Assembly: GCA_017622135.1 (NCBI GenBank)
Contig: JAGARR010000014.1
Span: 1 to 58,299 of the forward strand
DNA from: Spirochaetaceae bacterium
GTDB lineage: Bacteria > Spirochaetota > Spirochaetia > Treponematales > Treponemataceae
Direction of reading: 5' to 3'
Length of the DNA stretch: 58,299 bases
The notes beneath the pieces are model-generated. The model worked only from the letters and a program-made list of their open reading frames with translations, had not been told where the DNA came from and made no database searches. Positions 27,179 through 34,968 of the stretch are shown one piece after another (within the stretch, counting starts at the first letter, position 1; each line of letters begins with the position of its first letter). The translations under genes and the position numbers were made by a program.

Positions 27179-27207
27179 AGAATAAACCACAATGAAGAAT
27201 ATGTCAA
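27179..27207 (-). promoter_or_regulatory. Upstream minus-strand promoter before glgX
   Basis: TTGACA (27207-27202), exactly 17 nt, TATTCT (27184-27179), between azlD and glgX. Confidence 0.65.
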
Positions 27208-27261
27208 GTAATCAGAATAATTAAAATTTGGTAAACTAAAGAAATAGTCGACTTTTATAAT

Positions 27262-27585
27262 CTATAGATTCCGCAATATCATGAAAATGATGGTGCCTCC
27301 GAAGATGCTCACCATGGAATTGCCTTTCCAAAGATAGGTGATGACGGTGAAGGCCAGCGCCACCAGCTGGGGGAGTCCGAAGGGGCGGTGGAGGAAGTCC
27401 ACGTCTTTGAGGCAGTACACCAGCAGGATGGCCATGATCATGGGAGGAATGTATTTCTCTACAAAGCGAAGGACTGGTGGCGGCTCCCGTCTGGAGAAGA
27501 GTGCAAAGGGGAAGAGTCTGGTGGCAAAGATCACCAGTGCGGCTACAAGGGTTGCCAGCAGGGCGGCGTTCAACGGGAGGCTCAT
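27262..27585 (-). CDS. azlD: Branched-chain amino-acid exporter small subunit
   Basis: A protein of 107 aa with four hydrophobic segments. It opens with LPLNAALLATLVAALVIFAT and contains TRLFPFALF and the family's RFVEKYIPPMIMAILLVYCL. It works with AzlC as a two-part exporter of branched-chain amino acids or related compounds. Its ATG overlaps the azlC stop by 4 nt (ATGA). It is the last gene of the xpb-to-azlD run. Confidence 0.92.
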   Translation of the reverse strand: MSLPLNAALLATLVAALVIFATRLFPFALFSRREPPPVLRFVEKYIPPMIMAILLVYCLKDVDFLHRPFGLPQLVALAFTVITYLWKGNSMVSIFGGTIIFMILRNL

Positions 27586-28304
27586 GTCATGTCTCCTGTG
27601 GAGTCTTTCCGGGGAGTGGCTGGACTGGAGGGAAGGGGCCGCCGAACCAGCATCAGCACAGCGACTCCCGCCGTCAGGGAAGCCAGCAGCACGTAGTCCG
27701 AGGGAATTAGAAAGACCGCCGCCAGTGTGACGGCAAATCCGATGAGGGGAGGTTCCAGATCCCTAGACTTCTTCACCTGGTCTATCAACAGCACGGCGAA
27801 CAAGGCGGTGAGGGCAAAGTCTACTCCCGCAAAGGAAAAAGGAATGAGGGTTCCAGCCACTGCCCCGATAAGGCTGCCTGAAATCCAATAGAGATGGTCC
27901 AACAGGGCGATGGCACCGTAGAAGGAGCCTGCCGGTACTCCCTTGGGGAGGGGACAGCTGGTCATGAGGGCGTAGGTCTCGTCGGTGAGGGCAAAGATCA
28001 GATAGGGCTTCCATCTGCCGGTAGCCTTGAAGGGTGTGATGAGGGAGAGGCCGTAGACGATGTGGCGGATGTTCAGCAGCAGCATGGTGAGGGCTGTCAC
28101 TGAAAGGCTTGCTCCAGCGGCAAAAAGGGAGACGGCCATGTATTGTCCTGCACCAGCGTACATGAGGACGCTCATAATGGGAGCGAGCCACCAAGGATAA
28201 CCGGCACTTACCAGCATGAGGCCAAAGGGAATGCCGATGGCAAGGTAGCCGAAGAGGACGGGGATGGTGACCTTGAAGGCCTGGATGAGGTAAGAGCGGT
28301 TCAT
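27582..28304 (-). CDS. azlC: Branched-chain amino-acid exporter large subunit
   Basis: A protein of 240 aa with six to seven membrane segments. AzlC hallmarks are AIGIPFGLMLVSAGYPWW, SVLMYAGAGQYMAVSLF, LLNIRHIVYGLSL and FALTDETYALM. The start at 28304 (MNRSYLIQAF) overlaps the stop of the preceding phosphatase gene by 4 nt, and its stop overlaps azlD in the same way, so the three are translationally coupled. Confidence 0.93.
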   Translation of the reverse strand: MNRSYLIQAFKVTIPVLFGYLAIGIPFGLMLVSAGYPWWLAPIMSVLMYAGAGQYMAVSLFAAGASLSVTALTMLLLNIRHIVYGLSLITPFKATGRWKPYLIFALTDETYALMTSCPLPKGVPAGSFYGAIALLDHLYWISGSLIGAVAGTLIPFSFAGVDFALTALFAVLLIDQVKKSRDLEPPLIGFAVTLAAVFLIPSDYVLLASLTAGVAVLMLVRRPLPSSPATPRKDSTGDMT

Positions 28305-29050
28305 GAGTGGGCCTGGGGAGGAGATGTGATGCACTGAAGGTGCACCAACAGCTGGCAGACCATGTGGATGGTGTAGTCGGCTCCGCTGGCAGCCAGCTTG
28401 TCCTTGTTGCCGTAGCCACTGGCTATGGCACAGGTCTTGGTGCCGGCATTTTGCCCAGCCTGGATGTCGGTGGCGGAGTCTCCTACCATCAGCACGTTCT
28501 CGGGCAGAATCTGACACTTCCCGACCTTCTGGCGGCCCTCGTTGATATGCTGGAGGGCAAGAATCAGCCCTTCCGGGTCGGGCTTCACATGGCTGGTCTG
28601 CTCCGGTCCGATGATGGACGCAAAGTACCGATGGATGTCCAGCTTGTTCAGGATGGCATCGGTTATTTCGTGGGGCTTGTTGGAGACGATGGCGCAGGGC
28701 ATGTCTTGGATGGAAAGGAGTTCCAGCAGATCCTGGGCACCGGGATAGAGGATGGTCTTTTCGATGCAATGCTGCTTGTAGTAATCAACGTACCAGGCGT
28801 AGACCTCCTCGAAGGGTGGCGTCTCCTCCTCTGGTAGTATCTTTTTTGAGATCTGCATGGAAGCTGCAATGGATCGTCTCAGCAGGCGTTCAGCACCATT
28901 GCCCACAAAAATGATTACCTGCTCCTGGGACAGGGACTGGTAGCCGAAATGCTCTAGGGTGGTATTTACGGAGCTGGCAATGTCTGCTGCGGTGTCGGCG
29001 ATGACTCCATCAAAGTCGAATATGACGGCCTGAATCCTGCTGAAATCCAT
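28301..29050 (-). CDS. HAD hydrolase, phosphoglycolate phosphatase-like
   Basis: A protein of 249 aa. HAD motif I is FDFDGVIADT (nucleophile Asp near residue 12), motif II CAIVSNKP, motif III Lys in KPDPEGLI and motif IV MVGDSATDIQAGQNAG. The cap insertion after motif I fits the Gph/PGMB group. It could hydrolyse phosphoglycolate or another small phosphate ester; specificity cannot be read from sequence. The start 29050 (MDFSRIQAVI) has AAGGGAG upstream. The gene overlaps azlC by 4 nt. Confidence 0.88.
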   Translation of the reverse strand: MDFSRIQAVIFDFDGVIADTAADIASSVNTTLEHFGYQSLSQEQVIIFVGNGAERLLRRSIAASMQISKKILPEEETPPFEEVYAWYVDYYKQHCIEKTILYPGAQDLLELLSIQDMPCAIVSNKPHEITDAILNKLDIHRYFASIIGPEQTSHVKPDPEGLILALQHINEGRQKVGKCQILPENVLMVGDSATDIQAGQNAGTKTCAIASGYGNKDKLAASGADYTIHMVCQLLVHLQCITSPPQAHS

Positions 29051-29097
29051 ATCTTGTTCTCCCTTAGTATTATAATCGTCCCCAAAAGCCAAAAAGC

Positions 29098-31449
29098 CTA
29101 CTGTCTCGTGGCAAAAATGGAGCCTTGAATTCTTCGAACCACATGGGCACGGCTGAGGGAATGAGTTTCCACAGCGGGCGCTCCAGCTGAAAGGGCACTC
29201 GCTGTGGTGTCTTCCAGAGACGTGGATTCCCCCTGCTGTGGAATCTGCTGAGGAGATGGGGCCTGCAGGACTACCAGGCAGTCTCCCTGCACCTTCTGGA
29301 TTTCCAGGGGAATGCCCTCCAGAATCTGAGGCTCCTGTCCTTCCGTGAGGTAGGTGAGCCGCAGCAGTGACTTGTGGTTGATGGCCTGCTCCGCCACGTG
29401 GACCTTGCCTACAAAGTCCATGCCACTGGCCTCCAGCTGCTCCATCTTCACCGAGGCTCCCTGCAGCTGTTCCGGCACCAGAAGGATTTTCCTGTTGATG
29501 CGGAACTGAAGGCCCTCCATCTGGTGGGTGGGAAGGTCCAGTGCTACCAGCATTTCCTGCAGCTGAGTCAAGTGCTGCTGCTGGCTCTGGGTCTGCTCCT
29601 GCCAGTCAGTCTGTTCCTGCTGCCGTGACTTCAGGAGGTGGTCAAGGGGAATTTCCGGCAGATGCTGGGGGAAGATGGCGGCGGTGGTTTTGGCGGGAGC
29701 CTTCTTGATGGATCGGGAGCTTTCAAAGCCCGCCTTGGCAAGGATTTCCTGGGCCTCCTGGTCGTTGGCGAAGTCCATGAGGTGGATGCCTGCCTCCAGC
29801 TCCGTGACGATGTGGGGAGACAGAACCGGATGGTTGGAGTAATCCTTCTTTTCCTTGAGGTGGAGGATGTATCCCTTGTACAGGGTGGCCCTGCTGTAGG
29901 AGTGGTGCCAGTCCTCCAAGGCCACGGAAAGGTGCTGGGGAAAGCCATGGTGAAGGAAGCGGGAAAGTCTTTCCTGGATGGACTGGGGGGTGAGTCCCTG
30001 GTCAAAGCACTGGATGCAGGCTGCCTTGGTGATTTCCAGGGTCATGGCGGTGTCGTAGCGTCTCAGTCGCAGCATGGGCATGATTTGCAGCAGCTGGGCG
30101 AGGCTCAAGCCGGGAAGCAGGGTGGCGGTGAGGGCGGAGTCCAGGGTGAGGTGGCCCCGTTCCTGCACCGGCAAGGGTTCCTGGGGCAGGTGGGGATGGA
30201 ACACGGGCTGCAGGGTTTCCCTGATGCCGTGGCCAGTTCCTGTCTGACGGAAAATTCCCAGCTTGGTTCCTGCCTGGAACAGGCTGGCGCACCACATGGC
30301 GTTGGTCCCTTCCGCCGCTGGCTCTTGGTGGTCTTCCTGCTGGCTGGACTGGGAGTCATTGTCCATGGCTTGGTTTTGGGGCTCCGGCTGGGCCATGCGC
30401 TTCTTCTCGGCGGCTGCCATCATCCGGGCAAAGCGGCTGCCGCCATGGGGGGCACTGCTCCGGGGATCCCCGCCTGGGGGAGTGCCGGGGTGATGGCTGA
30501 GCACTTGGGGATTCAGGTGCTGGATGAGGAATTCAAGCCGGAGGTAGACATCCTGGGTAAAGCCTTCTGGGGGACAGAGCTCCGTGAGGGTCAGGAAGTG
30601 GCTGGCCTTCTTCTGCAGGTTGCCTCTGGTGTCCCGTCCGCAGGCCGCTGCCGCCAGGTATGCTGCCTGCAGGTGGAAGGGTATCTGGGCAAAGGCACAC
30701 CACCGTGTGTAGTCAGGCTGGAAGCCCTTGGCTTCCTCCTTCAGCAGGGAAAGGTTCCGCAGGCTGGTGACGAGGGTCTGGAAGAACTGGATGGTGTCCT
30801 CCATGAACATGAAGTGAAAGGCCTGCTCCAGCCGCTGGATCACCCGCTTCTTCAGGCTGCCGTCCTGTCGGCACAGGTCGCTCACCTCCTGCACAAAGGC
30901 GTAGAAGGCCGCCAGCAGGGAGGGAGAAAGCTGGGGCAGGTGCTCCGAATGGGGCTGGTTCTGAAAATCCTTTGGCAGGGGCAGCAGGTGTGCAGGATGA
31001 ATCCGCTGCTGCAAAAGTGGCTCCAGAATGGGGTTGAGGACGAAGGGAGGCTGCTGCCTCAGGAGCCGTTGGCTGGTGTCCCGGTATATCACCAGCCGCT
31101 CCTCCAGATTCATGAGGTGTGCGTTCAGCTGGGAATGGGTGAGGGTGTCGGAAAAGAATGCGGCAAGGGTTTCCAGATTAGGGTGGTCCAGCAGGGCCAG
31201 GGCAGTGATGAGCTGACATTCCAGAGGAGAAAGCAGCATCAGGATGGTCTTCTGCACCTGCTCCTTGTGGAGGAAGGCTCCCAGCTGCTGGATGAGGTTC
31301 TGCTTGTTGTAGGGTGTCTTGAGTTCTCCCAGGTACAACCGCATCAGCTCAAAGAAGATGGCGTCCGGCAGGGTGGTGAGGCATTCCTGCCACTGAATTA
31401 CCTTCTGGGCACGGTCGTCCCGCTGTTGTCGGGTGGTGGCAGGGCTCAT
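29098..31449 (-). CDS. XPB-helicase partner protein (Helicase_C_3-like)
   Basis: A protein of 783 aa starting MSPATTRQQRDD. It has no helicase motifs of its own. The N-terminal half is helical and the region around YSRATLYKGYILHLKEKKDY resembles the helicase-associated domain of the actinobacterial partners encoded next to XPB. The segment from about residue 680 (AINHKSLLRLTYLTEGQEPQ) has a WYL-like pattern. A Gln/Pro/Ser-rich linker occurs near residue 350. Its ATG overlaps the xpb stop by 4 nt. The same pairing is known in mycobacteria (XPB with an adjacent conserved protein). I infer a regulatory or DNA-binding partner in repair. Confidence 0.75.
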   Translation of the reverse strand: MSPATTRQQRDDRAQKVIQWQECLTTLPDAIFFELMRLYLGELKTPYNKQNLIQQLGAFLHKEQVQKTILMLLSPLECQLITALALLDHPNLETLAAFFSDTLTHSQLNAHLMNLEERLVIYRDTSQRLLRQQPPFVLNPILEPLLQQRIHPAHLLPLPKDFQNQPHSEHLPQLSPSLLAAFYAFVQEVSDLCRQDGSLKKRVIQRLEQAFHFMFMEDTIQFFQTLVTSLRNLSLLKEEAKGFQPDYTRWCAFAQIPFHLQAAYLAAAACGRDTRGNLQKKASHFLTLTELCPPEGFTQDVYLRLEFLIQHLNPQVLSHHPGTPPGGDPRSSAPHGGSRFARMMAAAEKKRMAQPEPQNQAMDNDSQSSQQEDHQEPAAEGTNAMWCASLFQAGTKLGIFRQTGTGHGIRETLQPVFHPHLPQEPLPVQERGHLTLDSALTATLLPGLSLAQLLQIMPMLRLRRYDTAMTLEITKAACIQCFDQGLTPQSIQERLSRFLHHGFPQHLSVALEDWHHSYSRATLYKGYILHLKEKKDYSNHPVLSPHIVTELEAGIHLMDFANDQEAQEILAKAGFESSRSIKKAPAKTTAAIFPQHLPEIPLDHLLKSRQQEQTDWQEQTQSQQQHLTQLQEMLVALDLPTHQMEGLQFRINRKILLVPEQLQGASVKMEQLEASGMDFVGKVHVAEQAINHKSLLRLTYLTEGQEPQILEGIPLEIQKVQGDCLVVLQAPSPQQIPQQGESTSLEDTTASALSAGAPAVETHSLSRAHVVRRIQGSIFATRQ

Positions 31450-33221
31450 GGCTGGCCTCCTTCTGCTTGTGTTGGCAGGAATCCGCAGGAGCCGTTGTGG
31501 CTGCAATCCGGTAGGGATTCCTGCAGCTGGTCCAGGTCAGCTGGCTCGGTGTAGCGGATGAGCTTGTAGGCGTATCCCTGCTCGGCCAAAAACTTCTGGC
31601 GGTTGGCGCTGAATTCCTCCTCGCTGGTGTTGCGGGAGATGAGGGTAAAAAATCGGGCGGTGCGCTCCTTGGGGCGGAGGATTCTGCCCAGCCGCTGGGC
31701 CTCCTCCTGTCGGCTGCCGAAGGTGCCTGAAATCTGGATGGCCATGGATGCGTCCGGCAGGTCGATGGCAAAGTTGGCCACCTTGGACACCGCCAGAATC
31801 CGAAGCTTTCCGCTACGGAAGTCGCCGTAGAGCTGGTCCCGCTGGCCGTTGGGAGTGGAGCCGGTGATGACGGGAATGTCCAGCAGCCGTGCAATCTCTT
31901 TCAGCTGGTCAAGGTACTGACCAATGATGAGAATCTTGTCTGTGGGAAAGCGGCGCACCAGCTCCTGCACCACTGGAATCTTGGCGGGATTTTCGCTGGC
32001 AAGGCGGTGCTTGCTGCGGGGGGCTGCCACCGTGTACTCCAGCTCCTTGTGGGGGCTCAGGTCCAGCCGCAGCTCCACGCATTCCGCCGTGGCAATCCAG
32101 CCTGACTGCTCCAGCTCCTTCCAGGGCACGTCGTAGCGCTTTGGTCCCACCAGGCTGAACACGTGGCCCTCGCAGCCATCCTCCCGCACCAGGGTGGCGG
32201 TCAATCCCACCCGACGGATGGCCTGCAATTCTGCCACCACCCGGAAAACTGGGGCGGGCAGCAGGTGCACCTCGTCGTAAATAATCAAGCCCCAGGGCCG
32301 CTCCCGGAACAGCTGGAAGTGGGGATAGGGCGACTCCTTGTCCGGCCGCCAGGTGAGCACCTGGTAGGTAGCCACCGTTACCGGCTTGATAATCTTGTTC
32401 TCACCCGTGTACTCCCCGATTTGGTCGGCCGTCAGCTCCGTCTTGTCCAGCAGCTCTCCCATCCACTGGTGGACGGCAGAGATGTTGGTGGTGACAATGA
32501 GGGTGCTGGTTTGGAGCCGCTCCATGATGGTCATGCCCACGATGGTCTTTCCCGCTCCGCAGGGCAGGACGATGGTACCGAATCCAGTGCCCGGCCCCTT
32601 GTTGCCCACCAATGCGTCGGCGGCGGCCTGCTGGTACTGCCTGGGAGCGAAGGGGCTGCCAGAAAGGGTGGTTTTCCGCAGCATGATTTCCAGCGGCTCC
32701 CCCTCCACCAGGGGAACCTCATCCTTCACTGGCCAGCCCAGCTTCAGCAGCTCCTGCTTTACCGTTCCCCGCAGGGTGAGGGGTAGCAGGAAGCGCTGGG
32801 TGTCTCCAGTTGGGAGGATGAGTTTTTTCAGGGCAGGGGTGGCGGCCAGCTCCCGATAGATAATTGAATGTTCTGTAAAAAGATATAGTTGTTCCTGCCC
32901 CGCATCGTCGGAGGGGGCTGGCAGAAGAAGCAACTTTCCGAATCGTCCGGCAGTTTCTTGAATCCATGTGGCGATGGAGGGGGGCAGTTCATAGCGGGCG
33001 AACTCCTTCAGCACGGCAACCGCATCCTCAGGGGTAAAGCCGGCACTGGTGGCGTTCCACAAGGAGAGCGGAGTGAGGCGGTAGGTGTGCAGGTGCTCCG
33101 GGGAGCGCTCCAATTCGGCAAAGGGGATGAGGGCTGCCTGGCACTCCTTGGCTCGGGGAGCATGGACATCCAACAGAATGGTGCGGTCGCTTTGGATAAT
33201 CAGGGGATTGTCGAACTGCAT
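31446..33221 (-). CDS. XPB/ERCC3-family DNA repair helicase
   Basis: A protein of 591 aa, an SF2 helicase of the XPB type, known in treponemes and actinobacteria. Motif I is LPCGAGKTIVGM, motif II YDEVHLLP, motif III GLTATLVREDG, motif VI AQRLGRILRPK. The N-terminal 190 residues contain the XPB damage-recognition-like region (NPLIIQSDRTILLDVHAP). The start is ATG 33221: TTGCGA-N17-TACAAT ends 8 nt upstream and the longer frame would include this promoter. It opens a run with its partner gene, the phosphatase and azlCD. Its role is probably in DNA repair or transcription-coupled processes. Confidence 0.95.
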   Translation of the reverse strand: MQFDNPLIIQSDRTILLDVHAPRAKECQAALIPFAELERSPEHLHTYRLTPLSLWNATSAGFTPEDAVAVLKEFARYELPPSIATWIQETAGRFGKLLLLPAPSDDAGQEQLYLFTEHSIIYRELAATPALKKLILPTGDTQRFLLPLTLRGTVKQELLKLGWPVKDEVPLVEGEPLEIMLRKTTLSGSPFAPRQYQQAAADALVGNKGPGTGFGTIVLPCGAGKTIVGMTIMERLQTSTLIVTTNISAVHQWMGELLDKTELTADQIGEYTGENKIIKPVTVATYQVLTWRPDKESPYPHFQLFRERPWGLIIYDEVHLLPAPVFRVVAELQAIRRVGLTATLVREDGCEGHVFSLVGPKRYDVPWKELEQSGWIATAECVELRLDLSPHKELEYTVAAPRSKHRLASENPAKIPVVQELVRRFPTDKILIIGQYLDQLKEIARLLDIPVITGSTPNGQRDQLYGDFRSGKLRILAVSKVANFAIDLPDASMAIQISGTFGSRQEEAQRLGRILRPKERTARFFTLISRNTSEEEFSANRQKFLAEQGYAYKLIRYTEPADLDQLQESLPDCSHNGSCGFLPTQAEGGQP

Positions 33222-33229
33222 AACAGGAC

Positions 33230-33258
33230 ATTGTACCAGAAAAAAGGGGTAGTCGCAA
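33230..33258 (-). promoter_or_regulatory. xpb promoter (leaderless)
   Basis: TTGCGA (33258-33253), 17 nt, TACAAT (33235-33230), then 8 nt to ATG 33221 with no Shine-Dalgarno. Confidence 0.6.
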
Positions 33259-33410
33259 CTGTGGGCGGAGGTGGAGTCACGATTGATGTGAAGGAATTCT
33301 TCAGTCACGGGCTTGCCGAAAAATACTGCAGACAGTACAAGATGCAAAGTCTCTACTGAATGCTCTTCAAAAATTATAATGCGGTTGCCCTGAGTTCCCG
33401 GCCGTCTTTT

Positions 33411-33737
33411 TTATGACCTTATCTCCAGGTCTGCCAGCATGGTTCGAAGGTAGGTGTTGTAGTTCCTGGTGATGACATCCTTCAGCTCGCAAAAAAGCTT
33501 CTTCTCTATCTGGCTAGTGGTGTCGGAAGGGATAAAAAACTTGAGGATGTCCACCTCCAGAGCTTCTGCCAGCTGGGTGAGGGTCTTTTCGCTGGGTCAT
33601 GATAGGCATAGCTCCACGCTCTTTATCATCGCTTCCGAAATATTGGCCTTTTCCGCCAGCTCAAATTGGGTTAGTTTCCGTTCCTTTCGCAAGCGTTTTA
33701 AGTTTTCGGCTAAGCGTCTCTGTATCTCCAGCTTCAT
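33411..33737 (-). pseudogene. XRE-family regulator interrupted by an in-frame TGA
   Basis: From ATG 33737 the frame gives MKLEIQRRLAENLKRLRKER, KLTQFELAEKANISEAMIKS, VELCLS, then TGA (33599-33597), and continues in the same frame with PSEKTLTQLAEALEVDILKF to a TAA at 33413-33411. The expected helix-turn-helix reads straight through (normally VE-L-G-x-R-x-PS). A point change rather than a frameshift broke it. The full frame is 108 codons plus stop. It sits divergent to the 33909 lipoprotein gene, whose promoter region has ACAGTATA repeats it may once have bound. Confidence 0.8.
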
Positions 33738-33773
33738 GTTTTCATTATCAAGTCAAACCAGCGATAGTTACAG

Positions 33774-33835
33774 TCATGTACAGTATACCTGTTTTTAAAA
33801 TATATATTGACAGTATATATAATGGATATTATCAT
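33774..33835 (+). promoter_or_regulatory. Promoter of lipoprotein gene with ACAGT repeats
   Basis: TTGACA (33807-33812), 17 nt, TATCAT (33830-33835). ACAGT recurs around the -35 (in GACAGTATATAT) and twice just upstream (ACAGTCATGTACAGTATAC), spaced as possible operator half-sites between the divergent genes. Confidence 0.5.
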
Positions 33836-33908
33836 TATATAAGTAGGCCTACAAAGATATTGATATTATCTGTTTTTTTTTCTTTTCGTACCTAAGGAGG
33901 AATTGAGT

Positions 33909-34877
33909 ATGAAAAAGCTTGTACGTGTTTCTTTGTTCGTTTTGATGGCCCTGACGTTATCCCTTGCCATTGGTTGCAAGCATGATTCCGACCCAGAGCC
34001 AGCTCCCGCCCCAGAGCCAGTCAAGGAAGGGAGCCGCACACCCTTTGTTGGAACATGGATGGATGAGGAGTCTGGAGAGATAACTTTAACGTTTAATGAT
34101 GATGGTACGTATGTTCTTCAGTCCTATGAACAGTTTGAAGGTAAATATCATGTCTCTCCTGACGGTAAGACTGTCACAGTAACAACTACTGAGGATGGAA
34201 AAGAGGAAACCATCACTGTGACATTGAAATCAGAGGATACTTTGGAATTGACAAGTCCAGATTGGGGTGGAAAAAAAGTGACTTTCACCAAGAAGGTAAA
34301 TGCTGATTTTGCAGGAGACAGGTTTGCAGGAGAGTGGAAGTCTACTGATGGAAGTGCAACTGCAACCCTAAAAGATGGTAACTTCACTACAGTAATGGAT
34401 GGAGAGGAACTGAAGGGGACCTACACCGTTGATGGCAGGAATGCCACTACATCCAGGGTGCAGTTTCCTGCGGAACTGGCTGGGGGAAGCGAGGTTTCTG
34501 TGTCATTGACCATGAAGATGGTGGATGCCAATGATGTAATGGTTTTGACTGTTCCTACGGAAGTGACTCGGAGAGAACCACTTGACATGACATTTGTCAA
34601 GAAGTCCACCAAGTCTGACGACTTAACAGGCACTTGGACTGGAAATGTTGTTTCTAAGAATAATGCAGATGCAACTATCAGTTTTGATAATAACGGGGCG
34701 ACTTTAAGATCTGGTGGAGCAACTGTTGTCTCAACTAATGTTACCCGAAATGGAAATTTCTTCACCATCACGTGGCAGGAGGGCAATCCATTGGATTTGA
34801 GTGAATCAACAGGACTTGTCTCTGCCTCCGGCAAGGCTTGGTTGGACGATGGTTCTGTTTTCACCAAGCAGCAGTAA
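33909..34877 (+). CDS. Repeat-containing lipoprotein of unknown function
   Basis: A protein of 322 aa. The signal peptide MKKLVRVSLFVLMALTLSLA ends in IGC with the lipobox Cys at 23. A short Pro-rich spacer (DPEPAPAPEP) is followed by three related beta-rich units, each with a G-T/E-W start: FVGTWMDEESGEITLTFNDD, FAGEWKSTDGSATATLKDG and LTGTWTGNVVSKNNADATIS. Each unit resembles small lipocalin-like repeat domains. The gene is more AT-rich in codon use than its neighbours, hinting at different origin or expression. AAGGAGG precedes ATG 33909. It has its own promoter and terminator. Confidence 0.85.
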   Translation: MKKLVRVSLFVLMALTLSLAIGCKHDSDPEPAPAPEPVKEGSRTPFVGTWMDEESGEITLTFNDDGTYVLQSYEQFEGKYHVSPDGKTVTVTTTEDGKEETITVTLKSEDTLELTSPDWGGKKVTFTKKVNADFAGDRFAGEWKSTDGSATATLKDGNFTTVMDGEELKGTYTVDGRNATTSRVQFPAELAGGSEVSVSLTMKMVDANDVMVLTVPTEVTRREPLDMTFVKKSTKSDDLTGTWTGNVVSKNNADATISFDNNGATLRSGGATVVSTNVTRNGNFFTITWQEGNPLDLSESTGLVSASGKAWLDDGSVFTKQQ

Positions 34878-34904
34878 ATTTTTCTAGCGGTAGATTTGCA
34901 TAAG

Positions 34905-34941
34905 GAGCGGTTCGGTGCGTTCACTGAACCGCTCTTTTTTT
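34905..34941 (+). terminator. Terminator of the repeat lipoprotein gene
   Basis: GAGCGGTTC (34905-34913) pairs with GAACCGCTC (34926-34934), followed by T. Confidence 0.88.
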
Positions 34942-34968
34942 ACCACTGTCGCCTTTTTAGCAGCTCCC

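Noticed and set aside
27038..27190. N-terminal extension of GlgX through the poly-G tract
   Set aside because: The frame is open, but it would pass through two hairpins and a terminator. GlgX family similarity begins near the ATG at 27037, and the extension has no ribosome binding site.
29638..31554. Long plus-strand open frame opposite the XPB-partner gene
   Set aside because: It is the mirror of a GC-rich, Gln/Leu-rich gene. It has no ribosome binding site and no recognisable domain, while the minus-strand gene is coupled to xpb.
33597..33599. TGA in the XRE gene read as selenocysteine
   Set aside because: It lies in a helix-turn-helix where no redox residue is expected and no SECIS-like hairpin was seen just after it; a nonsense mutation is simpler.
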